From Streptomyces sp. Alt3 (GTDB taxonomy: Bacteria > Actinomycetota > Actinomycetes > Streptomycetales > Streptomycetaceae): a stretch of 64,000 nucleotides of DNA. Both the position numbers and the translations under genes were made by a program. Positions 43,629 to 52,382 of this stretch are shown here, one piece after another. Position 1 is the first letter of the stretch. Each line of letters starts with the position of its first letter. A model generated the notes under the pieces. That model searched no databases, was not told where the DNA came from, and saw nothing but the letters and a program-made list of their open reading frames with translations. The stretch is from NCBI RefSeq assembly GCF_030719215.1, contig NZ_CP120983.1, positions 7,936,001 through 8,000,000 on the forward strand, given 5' to 3'.

Positions 43629-46154
43629 ATGCCCCTCGTCCGTCCAGGGCGTCGCAGAATCGCGGCGGCGAGTGCCGTGGCCGCACTCGCCGGCCTGCTC
43701 GCCGCCCCCACCGCGCACGCGGTCCCCGACACACACCGGGCCGCCGAAGCACAGCCCCGCCGCATCATGGAGAACCTCGACCGGGGTCTCGTGGCGGTCC
43801 CCTCCGGCAGCGGCACCTTTCTCAGCTGGCGACTGCTCGGTACCGAGTACGGCTCGGACATCGCCTTCAACGTCTACCGGGCGGGGAAGCGCCTCAACCA
43901 CCGGCCGGTCACCACCTCGACCACGTACCAGGACAACAGTGGGCGGGGGCACGGCGCCTATACGGTGCGCGCGGTCGTGGACGGCCGCGAGAAGAAGCCG
44001 AGCGGCAGTGCGCCGGACTTCGGGAAGGGGTACGCGGAGATCCCCCTGGCCGACGCCGACGGATACACCGTGCAGCACGCCTGGCCCGGTGACCTCGACG
44101 GTGACGGCCGCTACGAACTCGTGGTCAGCCGGCTGTCGGGCACCCGGGACCGGCCTGACCTCCTGGAGGCGTACACCCTCACCGGGGAGCGTCTGTGGCG
44201 CATCGACCAGGGACCGGGCTCCCACACCCAGGTCCCCGGCAACGGTGCCAACGACCCCGCTCCGGCGGCGATCAGCGGCTCCACCGCCATCGGCGGTTTC
44301 CGTAACGACGACAACGTCACCGTCCACGACCTCGACAGCGACGGCCGGGCCGAGGTGCTCGTCCACACCGCCGACGGCACCACGTTCGCCGACGGCGCCA
44401 CGGTCGAAGCGGACTCGCCGGCCGACCAGTTCGTCTCCGTCGTGGACGGCGCGACCGGAACGGAGCGCACCCGGCAACCGGTGCCCGACGACTTCACCGC
44501 GGACGGGCCGTCGGGGGGACAGTTCGGCATCGCCTACCTCGACGGAGTCCGTCCGAGCCTGGTGACCAAACTTGTCACACGTGTCGGCGCGAAGCGGGGA
44601 GCCTTCCGCACTCTCATCCAGACCTGGGACTTCGACGGCCGGGAGCTGAAGCCGAACTGGAAGTACGTCGTACCGCCGGACAGCGGGGCCACGAGCTTCC
44701 ACCAGATCCGGACCGTGGACGTGGACCAGGACGGGAAGGACGACATCGCCGACGGCAACTACGTCGTCAACAGCGACGGGACCCTCCGCTACGTCGTCGA
44801 CGGCGCCGGTCACGGCGACCGCTTCCACATCGCCGATCTGGATCCGGCCAGGCCAGGTCCGGAAGGGTTCGCGATCCAGCAGTCGGAACTCGGTGTCGTA
44901 TCCCGCTTCCCCTGGTACTACTACGACGCGGCCACCGGTGAACGACTGGTGACGGGGGCGCACCCCGCCGAACCGGAGAGCGAGGCCGACCTCGACGTCG
45001 GCCGGGGCACGGCGGCCGACATCGACCCCCGCCACCCGGGCCTCGAGTACTGGACCTCCACCGCCGACGTCACCGCGCCGGGTGCGGGCGTCCGCAACGT
45101 CAGGGACGGCAAGGTCTCCGGCACCACACCGAGCGTCAACTTCCGCATCTGGTGGGACGGGGACAAGGGAGCCGAACTGCTCGACGGCACGCACGTCGAG
45201 AAGTGGAACCCTGCCCGGGAGACCGCGGGGCGCGTCTTCGACCCCGCCGGTGTGGTCCCGGGGGCCCGCAACGCCACCCCGTTCTACGGGGACGTCCTGG
45301 GCGACTGGCGGGAGGAGATCCTGGCGGAGACGGCGGACCACACCGCCCTGCGCCTCTACACCACCACAGAGCCCACCTCCACCCGCCTCTACACACTCGC
45401 CCACAACCCCGCCTACCGCCTCGGCTGGACCGTACGCGGATACCTCCAGTCGACGTTCACGGACTACCACCTCGGCTACGGCTCCAAGAACCCGCCCCGG
45501 CCCGCGATCCGGACGGACACCGGCCCGGACCGCACCTGGACCCCGATCGCACGCGACGGATTCCGGTCCGGAACGCGGCAATGGAGGTCCGAGCTCCAGG
45601 ACGGCGGGAGCGTGACGGCCGCCGGCGGAGTCCTCGACATCGACGTACCGAGCGGCGCGACGGTGTGGTTCGACCGCCGGCTGAGCGGTCCGTACGAGAT
45701 CGAGTACACGGCCACCGCGGTCTCCGAGGGCGGTGCCAACGACAGGGTCTCCGACCTCAACAACTTCTGGAACGCCACGGACGTCCGCTCACCCCGCGAC
45801 ATCTTCGCCACCACCCGGGCCGGGGCCCTGGCGGAGTACGACCGCCTGACGACCTACTACGTCGGCTACGGCGCCAACTCCAACACCACCTCCCGCCTGC
45901 GGCGCTACGTCGGTGAGGCGGGCAACCGTCCACTCCTGCTCGACTACACGCAACCTCTGCTCACGGCCGGCGAGCCCAACCGGGTCCGGATCGTCTCGGA
46001 CGGCTCGACCGTGCAGTGGTGGAACAACGGCCGCCTGGTGTTCGACCATCAGGATCCGGAGCCGTACACCAGTGGCCACTTCGCGTTCCGGACGGTCACC
46101 AGCCACTTCAGGATCAGCGACTTCACGGTCTGGCGCCCGCCCACCCGCGGGTGA
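43629..46154 (+). CDS. Secreted rhamnogalacturonan lyase (PL11) with extra C-terminal domain
   Basis: An 841-residue secreted enzyme. Signal peptide about 1-31 (AAPTAHA). Residues about 40-620 form a PL11-type catalytic region: RIMENLDRGLVAV at the start, many Ca-binding DxDGDG-like loops (GDLDGDGRYE, DLDSDGRAE, DVDQDGKDD), and ATPFYGDVLGDWREEIL near the end. A lectin-like C-terminal module (about 630-841, WTPIARDGFRSGTRQW...) resembles DUF6250. It would cut the rhamnogalacturonan backbone of pectin. No other pectin gene is next to it. Confidence 0.92.
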   Translation: MPLVRPGRRRIAAASAVAALAGLLAAPTAHAVPDTHRAAEAQPRRIMENLDRGLVAVPSGSGTFLSWRLLGTEYGSDIAFNVYRAGKRLNHRPVTTSTTYQDNSGRGHGAYTVRAVVDGREKKPSGSAPDFGKGYAEIPLADADGYTVQHAWPGDLDGDGRYELVVSRLSGTRDRPDLLEAYTLTGERLWRIDQGPGSHTQVPGNGANDPAPAAISGSTAIGGFRNDDNVTVHDLDSDGRAEVLVHTADGTTFADGATVEADSPADQFVSVVDGATGTERTRQPVPDDFTADGPSGGQFGIAYLDGVRPSLVTKLVTRVGAKRGAFRTLIQTWDFDGRELKPNWKYVVPPDSGATSFHQIRTVDVDQDGKDDIADGNYVVNSDGTLRYVVDGAGHGDRFHIADLDPARPGPEGFAIQQSELGVVSRFPWYYYDAATGERLVTGAHPAEPESEADLDVGRGTAADIDPRHPGLEYWTSTADVTAPGAGVRNVRDGKVSGTTPSVNFRIWWDGDKGAELLDGTHVEKWNPARETAGRVFDPAGVVPGARNATPFYGDVLGDWREEILAETADHTALRLYTTTEPTSTRLYTLAHNPAYRLGWTVRGYLQSTFTDYHLGYGSKNPPRPAIRTDTGPDRTWTPIARDGFRSGTRQWRSELQDGGSVTAAGGVLDIDVPSGATVWFDRRLSGPYEIEYTATAVSEGGANDRVSDLNNFWNATDVRSPRDIFATTRAGALAEYDRLTTYYVGYGANSNTTSRLRRYVGEAGNRPLLLDYTQPLLTAGEPNRVRIVSDGSTVQWWNNGRLVFDHQDPEPYTSGHFAFRTVTSHFRISDFTVWRPPTRG

Positions 46155-46211
46155 CGGACCGGGCTGCCGCTCACCACGGGGACTGTCAGTGGCGGCTGTG
46201 ATGCTGGAGAA

Positions 46212-46478
46212 ATGGACGAACTGATGAGGCGCCGCGTCTACGGCGCCGACCACGACGATCCCGATCCGGGGCCCCGGCCCGGGCGCGTCTACGTGGAGCT
46301 GGTGGCAGGTCCGCTGGACGGGCTCCTCCTGGACGTGACCGGCTGGCCCGAGGAGCGCCTCGCCGCAGGGGCCGCGCTCGGCACGGAGCTCGGGAAGTTC
46401 GGTGCGGGCGGACGCACCGTGTACGGACCCGTGGAAGGCGACCCGAAGCGCTGGTCCTGGGAGGCGGACGGACCGTGA
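46212..46478 (+). CDS. Small conserved hypothetical protein
   Basis: An 88-residue acidic protein with the pattern RVYVELVAGPLDGLLLDVTGW in its centre (about 25-45). Good codon use and a terminator that overlaps its stop support it. No function known. Confidence 0.72.
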   Translation: MDELMRRRVYGADHDDPDPGPRPGRVYVELVAGPLDGLLLDVTGWPEERLAAGAALGTELGKFGAGGRTVYGPVEGDPKRWSWEADGP

Positions 46479-46498
46479 GCCGTCCGCCTCCCAGGACC
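46453..46498 (+). terminator. Strong terminator overlapping a stop codon
   Basis: Perfect 19-bp arms (46453-46471 and 46480-46498) with an 8-base loop that contains the stop of the small gene at 46476-46478. One of the longest stems in the window. Confidence 0.9.
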
Positions 46499-46584
46499 TG
46501 AGGCCCTCCGTCGCGCTGCCCGGCCTCTGCCGGTTTCCGCCTGTGCAGCCTGCTGAACCGGGTCACGGGGGAGCGCGGTCCGTG

Positions 46585-48105
46585 TCAGTTCGCGCAGTGG
46601 GTGTCCTGCGCGGGGCGGTGCCCGGTGGTGAGGAAGCGGGTCACGGCACGGTCTCCGCACTTGTTGCCGTTACCCAGATACATGCCGTGCCCGCCCTGGC
46701 CGACGGTGACCATCCTTGCGCGGTCACCGAGCGCCGCACGCATCTTGAGTGCGCCGGTGTAAGGGGTCGCGGGATCGCGCAGGCTCTGCACCATGAGGAT
46801 GCCCGACGGGCCCTTGTCGGTGATCCGGGCGGGCTCCTCGGCCGGGGCGTCCTTCCAGAAGGCGCACGGGGTGACGTTGACGGGCATCCCGGCCGTCAAC
46901 GGATACCGGGCGCGGTCGGCGGCCACCCGCCGCGCGTATCCGGAGCCGGGACCGGGCCAGCGCACGTCGTTGCAAATGGTCGAGACCATGAGCGACGCGT
47001 CCTCGTCGAGGATGACCTGCGTGAGGTCCGGCGGAAGGGACGGCACGGCCCGCGGGTCGCCGGCCTCCAGGACCAGACGGGCCATCCCCGGGAACGCCCG
47101 GTCGCTGTAGAGGGCGTTCTGGAGGGCCTGCCTCAGCCCGTTGCCGGTCAGCGGCACGCCGGGTGTCCCCGAGTCGCGTGGAGTGCCGTCCAGTTCCTCG
47201 GCCAGCGCCAGGAACAACGGCTCCACGTCCTCCGCGCGCGCGGCCAGCCGCAGCCCCTCCGCTTCGCGCGCGGGGTCCGCCGCCCAGGACGCGAAGTCCG
47301 CGAAGCGGTCGGCGGCACCGCGCGACATGTTCTCGAGCCACCCACGGGCGACCCGTGACGGGTCAGGGTCCCCCGTGCTGTCGAGGACCGTGCGGTCGAC
47401 GCTGCCGGGGTGCGTCTGGCCGTAGACGGCCGCCACGTAGGCGCCGTACGAGGTACCCCAGACCGAGAGTCTGCGCTCCCCCAGGGCCCGCCGGAAGAGG
47501 TCGATGTCGCGGACCTCGTTCCTCGTCGTGAACGAACGCAGCACCTCGCCTCCGTTCGCGGCACACGACTCGGCCGTCCGGCGGGACCGCTCGGTGCTCT
47601 CCGCGGTCCCGCCGCCCGGCGTGGGCCACGACCGCAGAGTCACCAGGCGGCGATCCGCCGCCGCGATGCCGCAGCGGGCCTTGACACTGCTGCCGACTCC
47701 GCGCGGATCGAGGCTGATGAGGTCATAGGCGCCCTCCAGTTCCTCCTGCAACGCCGCCCCCTTCTGCGCCAGTCGCTGGACTCCGGACGAGCCGGGTCCA
47801 CCGGGTACCACCACGAGGGTTCCGCGCCGGTTCTCCGGCCGGTCACTGCGCAGCCGCGTGACAGCGACGGGGACGGTGCGTCCGTCGGGCCGGAGGTGGT
47901 CGAGGGGGACCGGCAGGGTCGCGCACTCCTGTCCGGCGGGTCCGGTGGTGCCCTCGGGCAGTGCGCACGGTCGCCAGTCGAGCCGTGGTACGAGCGTGCT
48001 CCGCGCGACGTCCGCGAGGGCGACCGCCGGGGTGGTGGTGACCGTGGCGGCCACGGCGGTGGCACAGAGCGTCGAAATCAGTGTGCTGCGCGTCCAGTTC
48101 GTCAT
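46585..48105 (-). CDS. Secreted S33-family peptidase (tripeptidyl aminopeptidase-like)
   Basis: A 506-residue secreted alpha/beta-hydrolase of the Streptomyces Tap/SlpD-type family. Signal peptide about 1-33. Oxyanion region VVVPGGPGSSG, nucleophile Ser in WGTSYGAY, Asp in QSLRDPATPY and His in GGHGMYLG. C-terminal TAP-like domain present. These enzymes remove tripeptides from the N-termini of secreted proteins. Start at 48105 has no obvious ribosome site; a start up to 12 codons upstream is possible. Confidence 0.9.
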   Translation of the reverse strand: MTNWTRSTLISTLCATAVAATVTTTPAVALADVARSTLVPRLDWRPCALPEGTTGPAGQECATLPVPLDHLRPDGRTVPVAVTRLRSDRPENRRGTLVVVPGGPGSSGVQRLAQKGAALQEELEGAYDLISLDPRGVGSSVKARCGIAAADRRLVTLRSWPTPGGGTAESTERSRRTAESCAANGGEVLRSFTTRNEVRDIDLFRRALGERRLSVWGTSYGAYVAAVYGQTHPGSVDRTVLDSTGDPDPSRVARGWLENMSRGAADRFADFASWAADPAREAEGLRLAARAEDVEPLFLALAEELDGTPRDSGTPGVPLTGNGLRQALQNALYSDRAFPGMARLVLEAGDPRAVPSLPPDLTQVILDEDASLMVSTICNDVRWPGPGSGYARRVAADRARYPLTAGMPVNVTPCAFWKDAPAEEPARITDKGPSGILMVQSLRDPATPYTGALKMRAALGDRARMVTVGQGGHGMYLGNGNKCGDRAVTRFLTTGHRPAQDTHCAN

Positions 48106-48260
48106 GGGGCAAGCGTGGTCCAGCCACGTCCGGGTGCCCATGAGGCAGGCATGCGTCCCGAGAGGGGGGCAGCCCCACCCGGCGGTCCTCCGCAAGGCCC
48201 CCGGAGGCATCTCGCAAGCAACGGGCGGGCGTTCACGACGCGCGTGGCCGACGCGCCCGA

Positions 48261-48266
48261 TACCAT
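48261..48266 (+). promoter_or_regulatory. -10 element for a leaderless transcript
   Basis: TACCAT ends six bases before the ATG at 48273 with no ribosome site between, as at 6815 and 7263. Confidence 0.5.
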
Positions 48267-48272
48267 CGGCCC

Positions 48273-48854
48273 ATGAGCGCCGAGTCCTCGCACCCCGTCC
48301 CCCTGCGCGCCTCCGACGCCGATCGCGAAGCGGTGGTGGCGGAGCTGCAGGACGCGGCGGCCGACGGCCGCATCGACCTCGACGAACTGGGCGCCCGGCT
48401 GGAAGTGGCCCTGGCCGCACGGACCCTCGTCGAACTGGCTCCGCTCACCGCCGACCTGGTGCCCGCCATGCCGCCCGCTCAGCCTCTGCTGCTCAAAGGC
48501 GGCATGGCGGGTGTGGTCAGAGGAGGGGCCTGGCGCGTACCCGAGCAGATCCGGGCGTACGGCGGCATGGGCGGCGTCAAGATCGACTTCACGCGGGTCG
48601 AGTGCCGGCTGCGCGTGGTCGAGATCGAGGTGGACGGCCAGGCCGGTGGCGTCGAGATCGTCGTCCCCGACGGCTGGGCGGTGGAATCGCAGCAGGTCGA
48701 CCCCGGTCTGGCGGGCCTGCGGGACAGGACGACCCCGGAGAAACTCCCGGGATCGCCCCTGGTCCGTCTGGCAGGGACCTGCGGAATGGGCGGGGTGACC
48801 GTCCGCCATCCGAAGCGCGGTGAACGCCGCAAGCTGCTGCGTGAGAGCCGGTGA
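48273..48854 (+). CDS. DUF1707 protein with LiaF-like C-terminal domain
   Basis: A 193-residue protein: DUF1707 at about 10-65 (LRASDADREAVVAELQDAAADGRIDLDELGARLEVAL, by position) and a C-terminal beta-rich domain of the DUF2154/cell-wall-stress type (GGMGGVKIDFTRVECRLRVVEIEVDGQAGGVEIVVPDGW, by position about 90-130). The family is widespread in actinobacteria; function not established but linked to envelope stress by domain type. No membrane segment is seen. Leaderless-type start. Confidence 0.88.
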   Translation: MSAESSHPVPLRASDADREAVVAELQDAAADGRIDLDELGARLEVALAARTLVELAPLTADLVPAMPPAQPLLLKGGMAGVVRGGAWRVPEQIRAYGGMGGVKIDFTRVECRLRVVEIEVDGQAGGVEIVVPDGWAVESQQVDPGLAGLRDRTTPEKLPGSPLVRLAGTCGMGGVTVRHPKRGERRKLLRESR

Positions 48855-48885
48855 GCCAGGTCCGCGAGGCCCGGCGCCGAACAGC

Positions 48886-49407
48886 TCAAACGTCCCTCCG
48901 CATGAGGACGCACATCGCCTCGTAGCGGCGGACTACTCCGTCGGGCCCCTCGGCGTCCCAGGCGTCAGGTGCGCGACCGTGGACGACGTAACCCAGGCGC
49001 TCGTACAGGGAACGGGCCCGGGGGTTGTCCTCCTCCACGGAGAGTTCCGCCCTGTGCAGGCCGCGGTCCCTGATCCTCTGTTCGGCCGCGCGGATCAGCA
49101 GCGTCCCCAGGCCGTGACCCTGCAGTGCGGGGAGCACTGCGAGCTGCCACAGGGTTCCTGCCCCGTCGGCGACCCGGTAGTCGACGCCGCCGATCGCCAC
49201 CGGCAGATCCGCTGCGGTGCACACGGCCAGGTAGTCCACCTCCCCGGCCGCAGCGCGCACCAACTCCTCCTCCACATGGCGTAGGTGCGTGGCCGAGCCC
49301 GACCAGGTGCATGCGGACAGGTCCCGTGCAGAAAGATCGCGGACGCGGAGGCTGACGGAGACGCTGGAACCGATGTGTTCGGGTGCGGGGTTCACGGCAG
49401 TGAGCAT
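48886..49407 (-). CDS. GNAT-family N-acetyltransferase
   Basis: A 173-residue acetyltransferase. The acetyl-CoA motif is WQLAVLPALQGHGLGTLLIRAAEQR, followed by the SVEEDNPRARSLYERLGY segment. Substrate unknown. The start is not certain: the ATG at 49407 has no ribosome site, and the same frame stays open and coding-like to a GTG at 49623 (see that entry). It converges on the DUF1707 gene. Confidence 0.85.
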   Translation of the reverse strand: MLTAVNPAPEHIGSSVSVSLRVRDLSARDLSACTWSGSATHLRHVEEELVRAAAGEVDYLAVCTAADLPVAIGGVDYRVADGAGTLWQLAVLPALQGHGLGTLLIRAAEQRIRDRGLHRAELSVEEDNPRARSLYERLGYVVHGRAPDAWDAEGPDGVVRRYEAMCVLMRRDV

Positions 49408-49623
49408 GCCGATCGACGCGTCGGCGCCGCAACACCTTTCGGGGCCGCCGACCAGTTGCATGTGTCCGACCTGATCCAGCGGGTGGTCATTCTCCTGGAA
49501 GTGGGTCGGCCGGTCGCGCACCTGCTCCGGCAGCGTTCCGGCCAGGAGGTGACGGATGGCCTCCCGGTGTTCGGCATGGTCCCGCGAGGTCGGGATCCGG
49601 TCCAGGAACGAATGCAGGCCCAC
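49408..49623 (-). other. Coding-like stretch in frame with the GNAT gene
   Basis: Read on the minus strand from GTG at 49623, the frame is open into the GNAT gene and has the high third-position GC of real genes. It begins VGLHSFLDRIPTSRDHAEH and later reads EQVRDRPTHFQENDHPLDQ. No ribosome site is seen and I recognise no domain. It is either a true N-terminal extension of the GNAT protein or a gene remnant fused to it. The rest of the gap to 49741 holds nothing I can name. Confidence 0.4.
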
Positions 49624-49741
49624 CCGCTGACGGCCGCCGGGCCCGCCGGCCCGCGTGCGCCGGTACGTGCACGCGATGCAGTCCACGTCTGATGCGAGCA
49701 TCCGGGGGCACATGCGTTCCAACGGCGAAAGGAGCCACATC

Positions 49742-49912
49742 ATGCTGGGTATTGCTGCCGCAGTTCTCTTCTTCATCGCTTTTCTGATCAACGCGGCCGA
49801 GATAGCTACGAACGACGTCTTCGCTTCGACGAACGTCATGCTGATCGGGCTGATCCTGTTGGCCCTGCATGTCGCGGGCATCGGAAACGGCCGCAGAGTC
49901 GGCCGACGGTGA
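49742..49912 (+). CDS. Small two-helix membrane protein
   Basis: A 56-residue protein with two predicted membrane segments (about 2-20 and 31-47) and a basic C-terminus (GNGRRVGRR). AAAGGAG lies eight bases before the ATG, so I start here and not at upstream ATGs. Very small membrane proteins of this type are common in Streptomyces; function unknown. Confidence 0.75.
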   Translation: MLGIAAAVLFFIAFLINAAEIATNDVFASTNVMLIGLILLALHVAGIGNGRRVGRR

Positions 49913-50097
49913 CCCGCGCGTCCCCGGCAGGAACAGCCACAGAGGCAACGTTCCGGCCGGGGACGCGCAGCAGGCGTGAACCACCCTCCGGCCCCGCGCC
50001 ACCCGATCGCTCCGTGCTCACCTCCGCGGCTTCCGTGCGGAGCGTGAATCCGCCACCACCGGCACGCAACGGCATGGTCCTCACCGACAATGGCCTG

Positions 50098-50367
50098 ATG
50101 CGTATCCGCCCCGCGAGCATCGACGAGCTTCCCCGCCTCCAGGACATCGAGCGAGCCGCCGGACAGTGCTTCAGGGATGTCGGAATGCCGGAGGTCGCCG
50201 AGGACGAACCGCTCCCGGTCGGTGAACTGGCTCGCTACCGGCACAACGGACTGGCGTGGGTCGCCGTCGATCCGGCCGACGTCCCGGTGGCCTACCTGAT
50301 CGCAGAGCCCGTCGACGGGAACCTCCACATCGAGCAGGTGTCGGTACACCCGGATCAGGCCCGTCGT
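50098..50367 (+). pseudogene. GNAT acetyltransferase, N-terminal half (gene broken by inversion)
   Basis: Reads as the N-terminal half of a GNAT protein: MRIRPASIDELPRLQDIERAAG, then VAVDPADVPVAYLIAEPVDG and VEQ-like VSVHPDQARR, which is the exact place where the acetyl-CoA loop (GLGxAL) should follow. Instead the frame runs on into unrelated sequence. The matching C-terminal half lies 40 bases further on but on the opposite strand (50404-50595). Start codon provisional; no ribosome site is seen. Confidence 0.75.
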
Positions 50368-50403
50368 GAACGGCGGCCCTGGACCGAACAGCGGTACACC
50401 GGG

Positions 50404-50595
50404 TCACAGGTCTCTGCGCATGCAGACCCTGGGCCACCGGTCCAGACCGTGAGCGGCTTCCTGGCTGCGGATCTCACGCAGCCCCGGGCCGAGTGCGCGG
50501 TCGTCGAGCGGATGGAATCCGCAGCGCGTGTAGTAGGGCGCGTTCCACGGCACACCGGCGAAGGTGGTGAGGGTGAGGGCGGGAACGCGGTGCGT
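50404..50595 (-). pseudogene. GNAT acetyltransferase, C-terminal half, inverted
   Basis: On the minus strand the frame ending at 50404 reads VPALTLTTFAGVPWNAPYYTR, CGFHPLDDRALGPGLREIR and ends RWPRVCMRRDL. This is the C-terminal half of the same GNAT family as the plus-strand half at 50098. Upstream of VPALTL, homology stops near 50595. Rejoining both halves would give a normal protein except for a gap of about 15-17 residues covering the acetyl-CoA loop. It cannot be expressed as an intact enzyme. Confidence 0.75.
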
Positions 50596-50728
50596 ACGGC
50601 TCGTGTGTCTCTCGGCCCGATGATTTTCCTGTGCCGAGACAGTCCCCACCCCTGTCGCCCGAACGAGGCTCGATCCGGTCCTGCCCAGGGCGTCGCACAG
50701 AACCATCCGTGACAGGAGACATGCCCTG

Positions 50729-51397
50729 ATGACCGATGCGACACCGGTGGTGGACACCGGCCATGGAGCCGGCGGAATCTGGCCCCTGATCCGTTCCGAG
50801 CGAGCAGCGCTGGCGGACGACCTCTCCCGCCTGTCCGACGCGCAGTGGGCGACGCCCTCACTGTGCAGCGAACTGACGGTGCGTGAGGTTCTGGCGCACC
50901 TCACCGCGGGGGCGAGCCTCGACACGGTGCGGTGGATGGCCGGTGTGATCCGATGCAGGTTCGACTTCGACCGGCAGGTGGCCATGCGGCTGGCGGAGTA
51001 CCTGGGGACGACACCGGCGGGGACGCTCCAGCGATTCCGGAGCATCGTGCCGAGCAGGACGAAGCCGCCGCTCCCTGTCGTCGCCATGCTCGGAGAAACA
51101 ATCGTGCACTCGGAGGACATCCGGCGTCCGCTGGGGATCCACCGGGACCACCCGATCGAGACGGTCACCCGGGTCGCCGACCACTACCGGAATTCGGACC
51201 TCGTGCTCCCCGCGAAGCAACGCATCCGTGGGCTACGGCTCGTCGCGTCCGACGGCCCGTTCGCGGCAGGTGCCGGACCACTCGTGTCCGGCACCACCAC
51301 GGCTCTGGTGATGGCCATGGCCGGTCGTGCCTCGTACCTCGGGGAACTGGAGGGCGACGGAGTCGGCGTCCTCCGGGAACGCTGCGGGACGGCATGA
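50729..51397 (+). CDS. Maleylpyruvate-isomerase-family (mycothiol-dependent, DinB-fold) protein
   Basis: A 222-residue protein of the TIGR03083/MDMPI_N type. Core: LIRSERAALADDLSRLSDAQWATPSLCSELTVREVLAHL (residues about 20-58) and ETIVHSEDIRRPLG at about 122, with the conserved metal His residues. The family uses mycothiol, the actinobacterial thiol. Substrate unknown. AGGAGAC precedes the ATG by a slightly long spacer. Confidence 0.88.
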   Translation: MTDATPVVDTGHGAGGIWPLIRSERAALADDLSRLSDAQWATPSLCSELTVREVLAHLTAGASLDTVRWMAGVIRCRFDFDRQVAMRLAEYLGTTPAGTLQRFRSIVPSRTKPPLPVVAMLGETIVHSEDIRRPLGIHRDHPIETVTRVADHYRNSDLVLPAKQRIRGLRLVASDGPFAAGAGPLVSGTTTALVMAMAGRASYLGELEGDGVGVLRERCGTA

Positions 51398-51514
51398 CGT
51401 GCTTCGTCGCGGTCCGACGGTGACGCAGGGAACGCGACCGTCTCTCAGCGGGGAGCCGGTGGACCCGCGTCGTCGATCCGCCGAACCGGCCGGAACACCG
51501 AGTAGAAGAGGAGC

Positions 51515-52360
51515 ATGGACGAGTACGAGATCACGACCGCCGGAACCCGTGAGATGACGACACTCCTGGAGTGGGCCGAGGACGAAGGGTGGAACCCGGG
51601 GAAGCTGGACCGCCTCCCCTTCCACGCCGCCGACCCGCACGGGTTCTTCATGGGCAAACTGGACGCCGAACCCGTCACCTCCGTGTCCGCCGTACGGTAC
51701 GGAGCGGACTACGGATTCATCGGGTTCTACATCGCGAGCCCGCCGGTCCGCGGTCAGGGCTACGGGATCCAGGCGTGGCGGGCGGCCATGAATCACCTGG
51801 GGGGCCGGAACGTGGGCCTCGACGGTGTGGTCGAACAGCAGGACAACTACCGAAGGTCCGGATTCCGGACCGCCTGGAACCACGTGCGGTACGCGGGTGT
51901 GCCGCACGCGGAGGAGACCGCCGCAGGCATCACGGTCGTCGACGCCGGAACCGTTCCCTTCGGGGCGCTGACTTCCTACGACCGCCGATTCTTCCCCGGG
52001 CCTCGTGACGCCTTCCTCTCGCTGTGGGTGGCAGTACCCGGCCACACCGCCCTGGTCGCCCTGCAGGACGGCGAGTTGCGGGGGTTCGGGACCGCGCGTC
52101 CCGCCGGGACCGGGGCGCGCGTCGGACCGCTCTACGCCGCCTCCGACGACATCGCTCTCGCCCTGCTGAACGGTCTGTCGGCGGTACAGCGGGGGGAGCC
52201 GGTGGCCCTGGACGTGCCCGATGTGAACCGAGCGGCGATCGGACTCGTGGAACGCCTGGGGCTCGAACCGACCTTCGAATGTGCCCGGATGTATACCGGG
52301 GGCACACCCGAGATCGACCTCTCCGGCATCTACGCCGCCACCACCGTCGAACTCGGATAG
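51515..52360 (+). CDS. GNAT-family acetyltransferase, two-domain type
   Basis: A 281-residue protein. N-terminal GNAT fold (about 1-135; FIGFYIASPPVRGQGYGIQAWRAAM holds the acetyl-CoA loop) and a second GNAT-like C-terminal domain of the YitH/HolE type (about 140-275; GFGTARPAGTGARVGPLYA). AAGAGGAG precedes the ATG. Substrate unknown. Confidence 0.88.
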   Translation: MDEYEITTAGTREMTTLLEWAEDEGWNPGKLDRLPFHAADPHGFFMGKLDAEPVTSVSAVRYGADYGFIGFYIASPPVRGQGYGIQAWRAAMNHLGGRNVGLDGVVEQQDNYRRSGFRTAWNHVRYAGVPHAEETAAGITVVDAGTVPFGALTSYDRRFFPGPRDAFLSLWVAVPGHTALVALQDGELRGFGTARPAGTGARVGPLYAASDDIALALLNGLSAVQRGEPVALDVPDVNRAAIGLVERLGLEPTFECARMYTGGTPEIDLSGIYAATTVELG

Positions 52361-52382
52361 CGGTCTCCGGCGGAGCGGCTGT

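Noticed and set aside
41027..44092. A very long plus-strand frame of 1021 residues
   Set aside because: It is a shadow frame crossing several real genes on both strands and the G26 tract; Arg/Pro/Ser-rich composition shows it is not coding.
43320..45581. A 753-residue minus-strand frame opposite the rhamnogalacturonan lyase gene
   Set aside because: It mirrors codons of the lyase gene; it has no start context and low-complexity Val/Gly/Arg composition.
50370..50595. Phase-variable invertible switch at the split GNAT gene
   Set aside because: No inverted repeats at the edges and no recombinase nearby; also about 15-17 residues are missing, so re-inversion would not restore a working enzyme. 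A one-time inversion is more likely.
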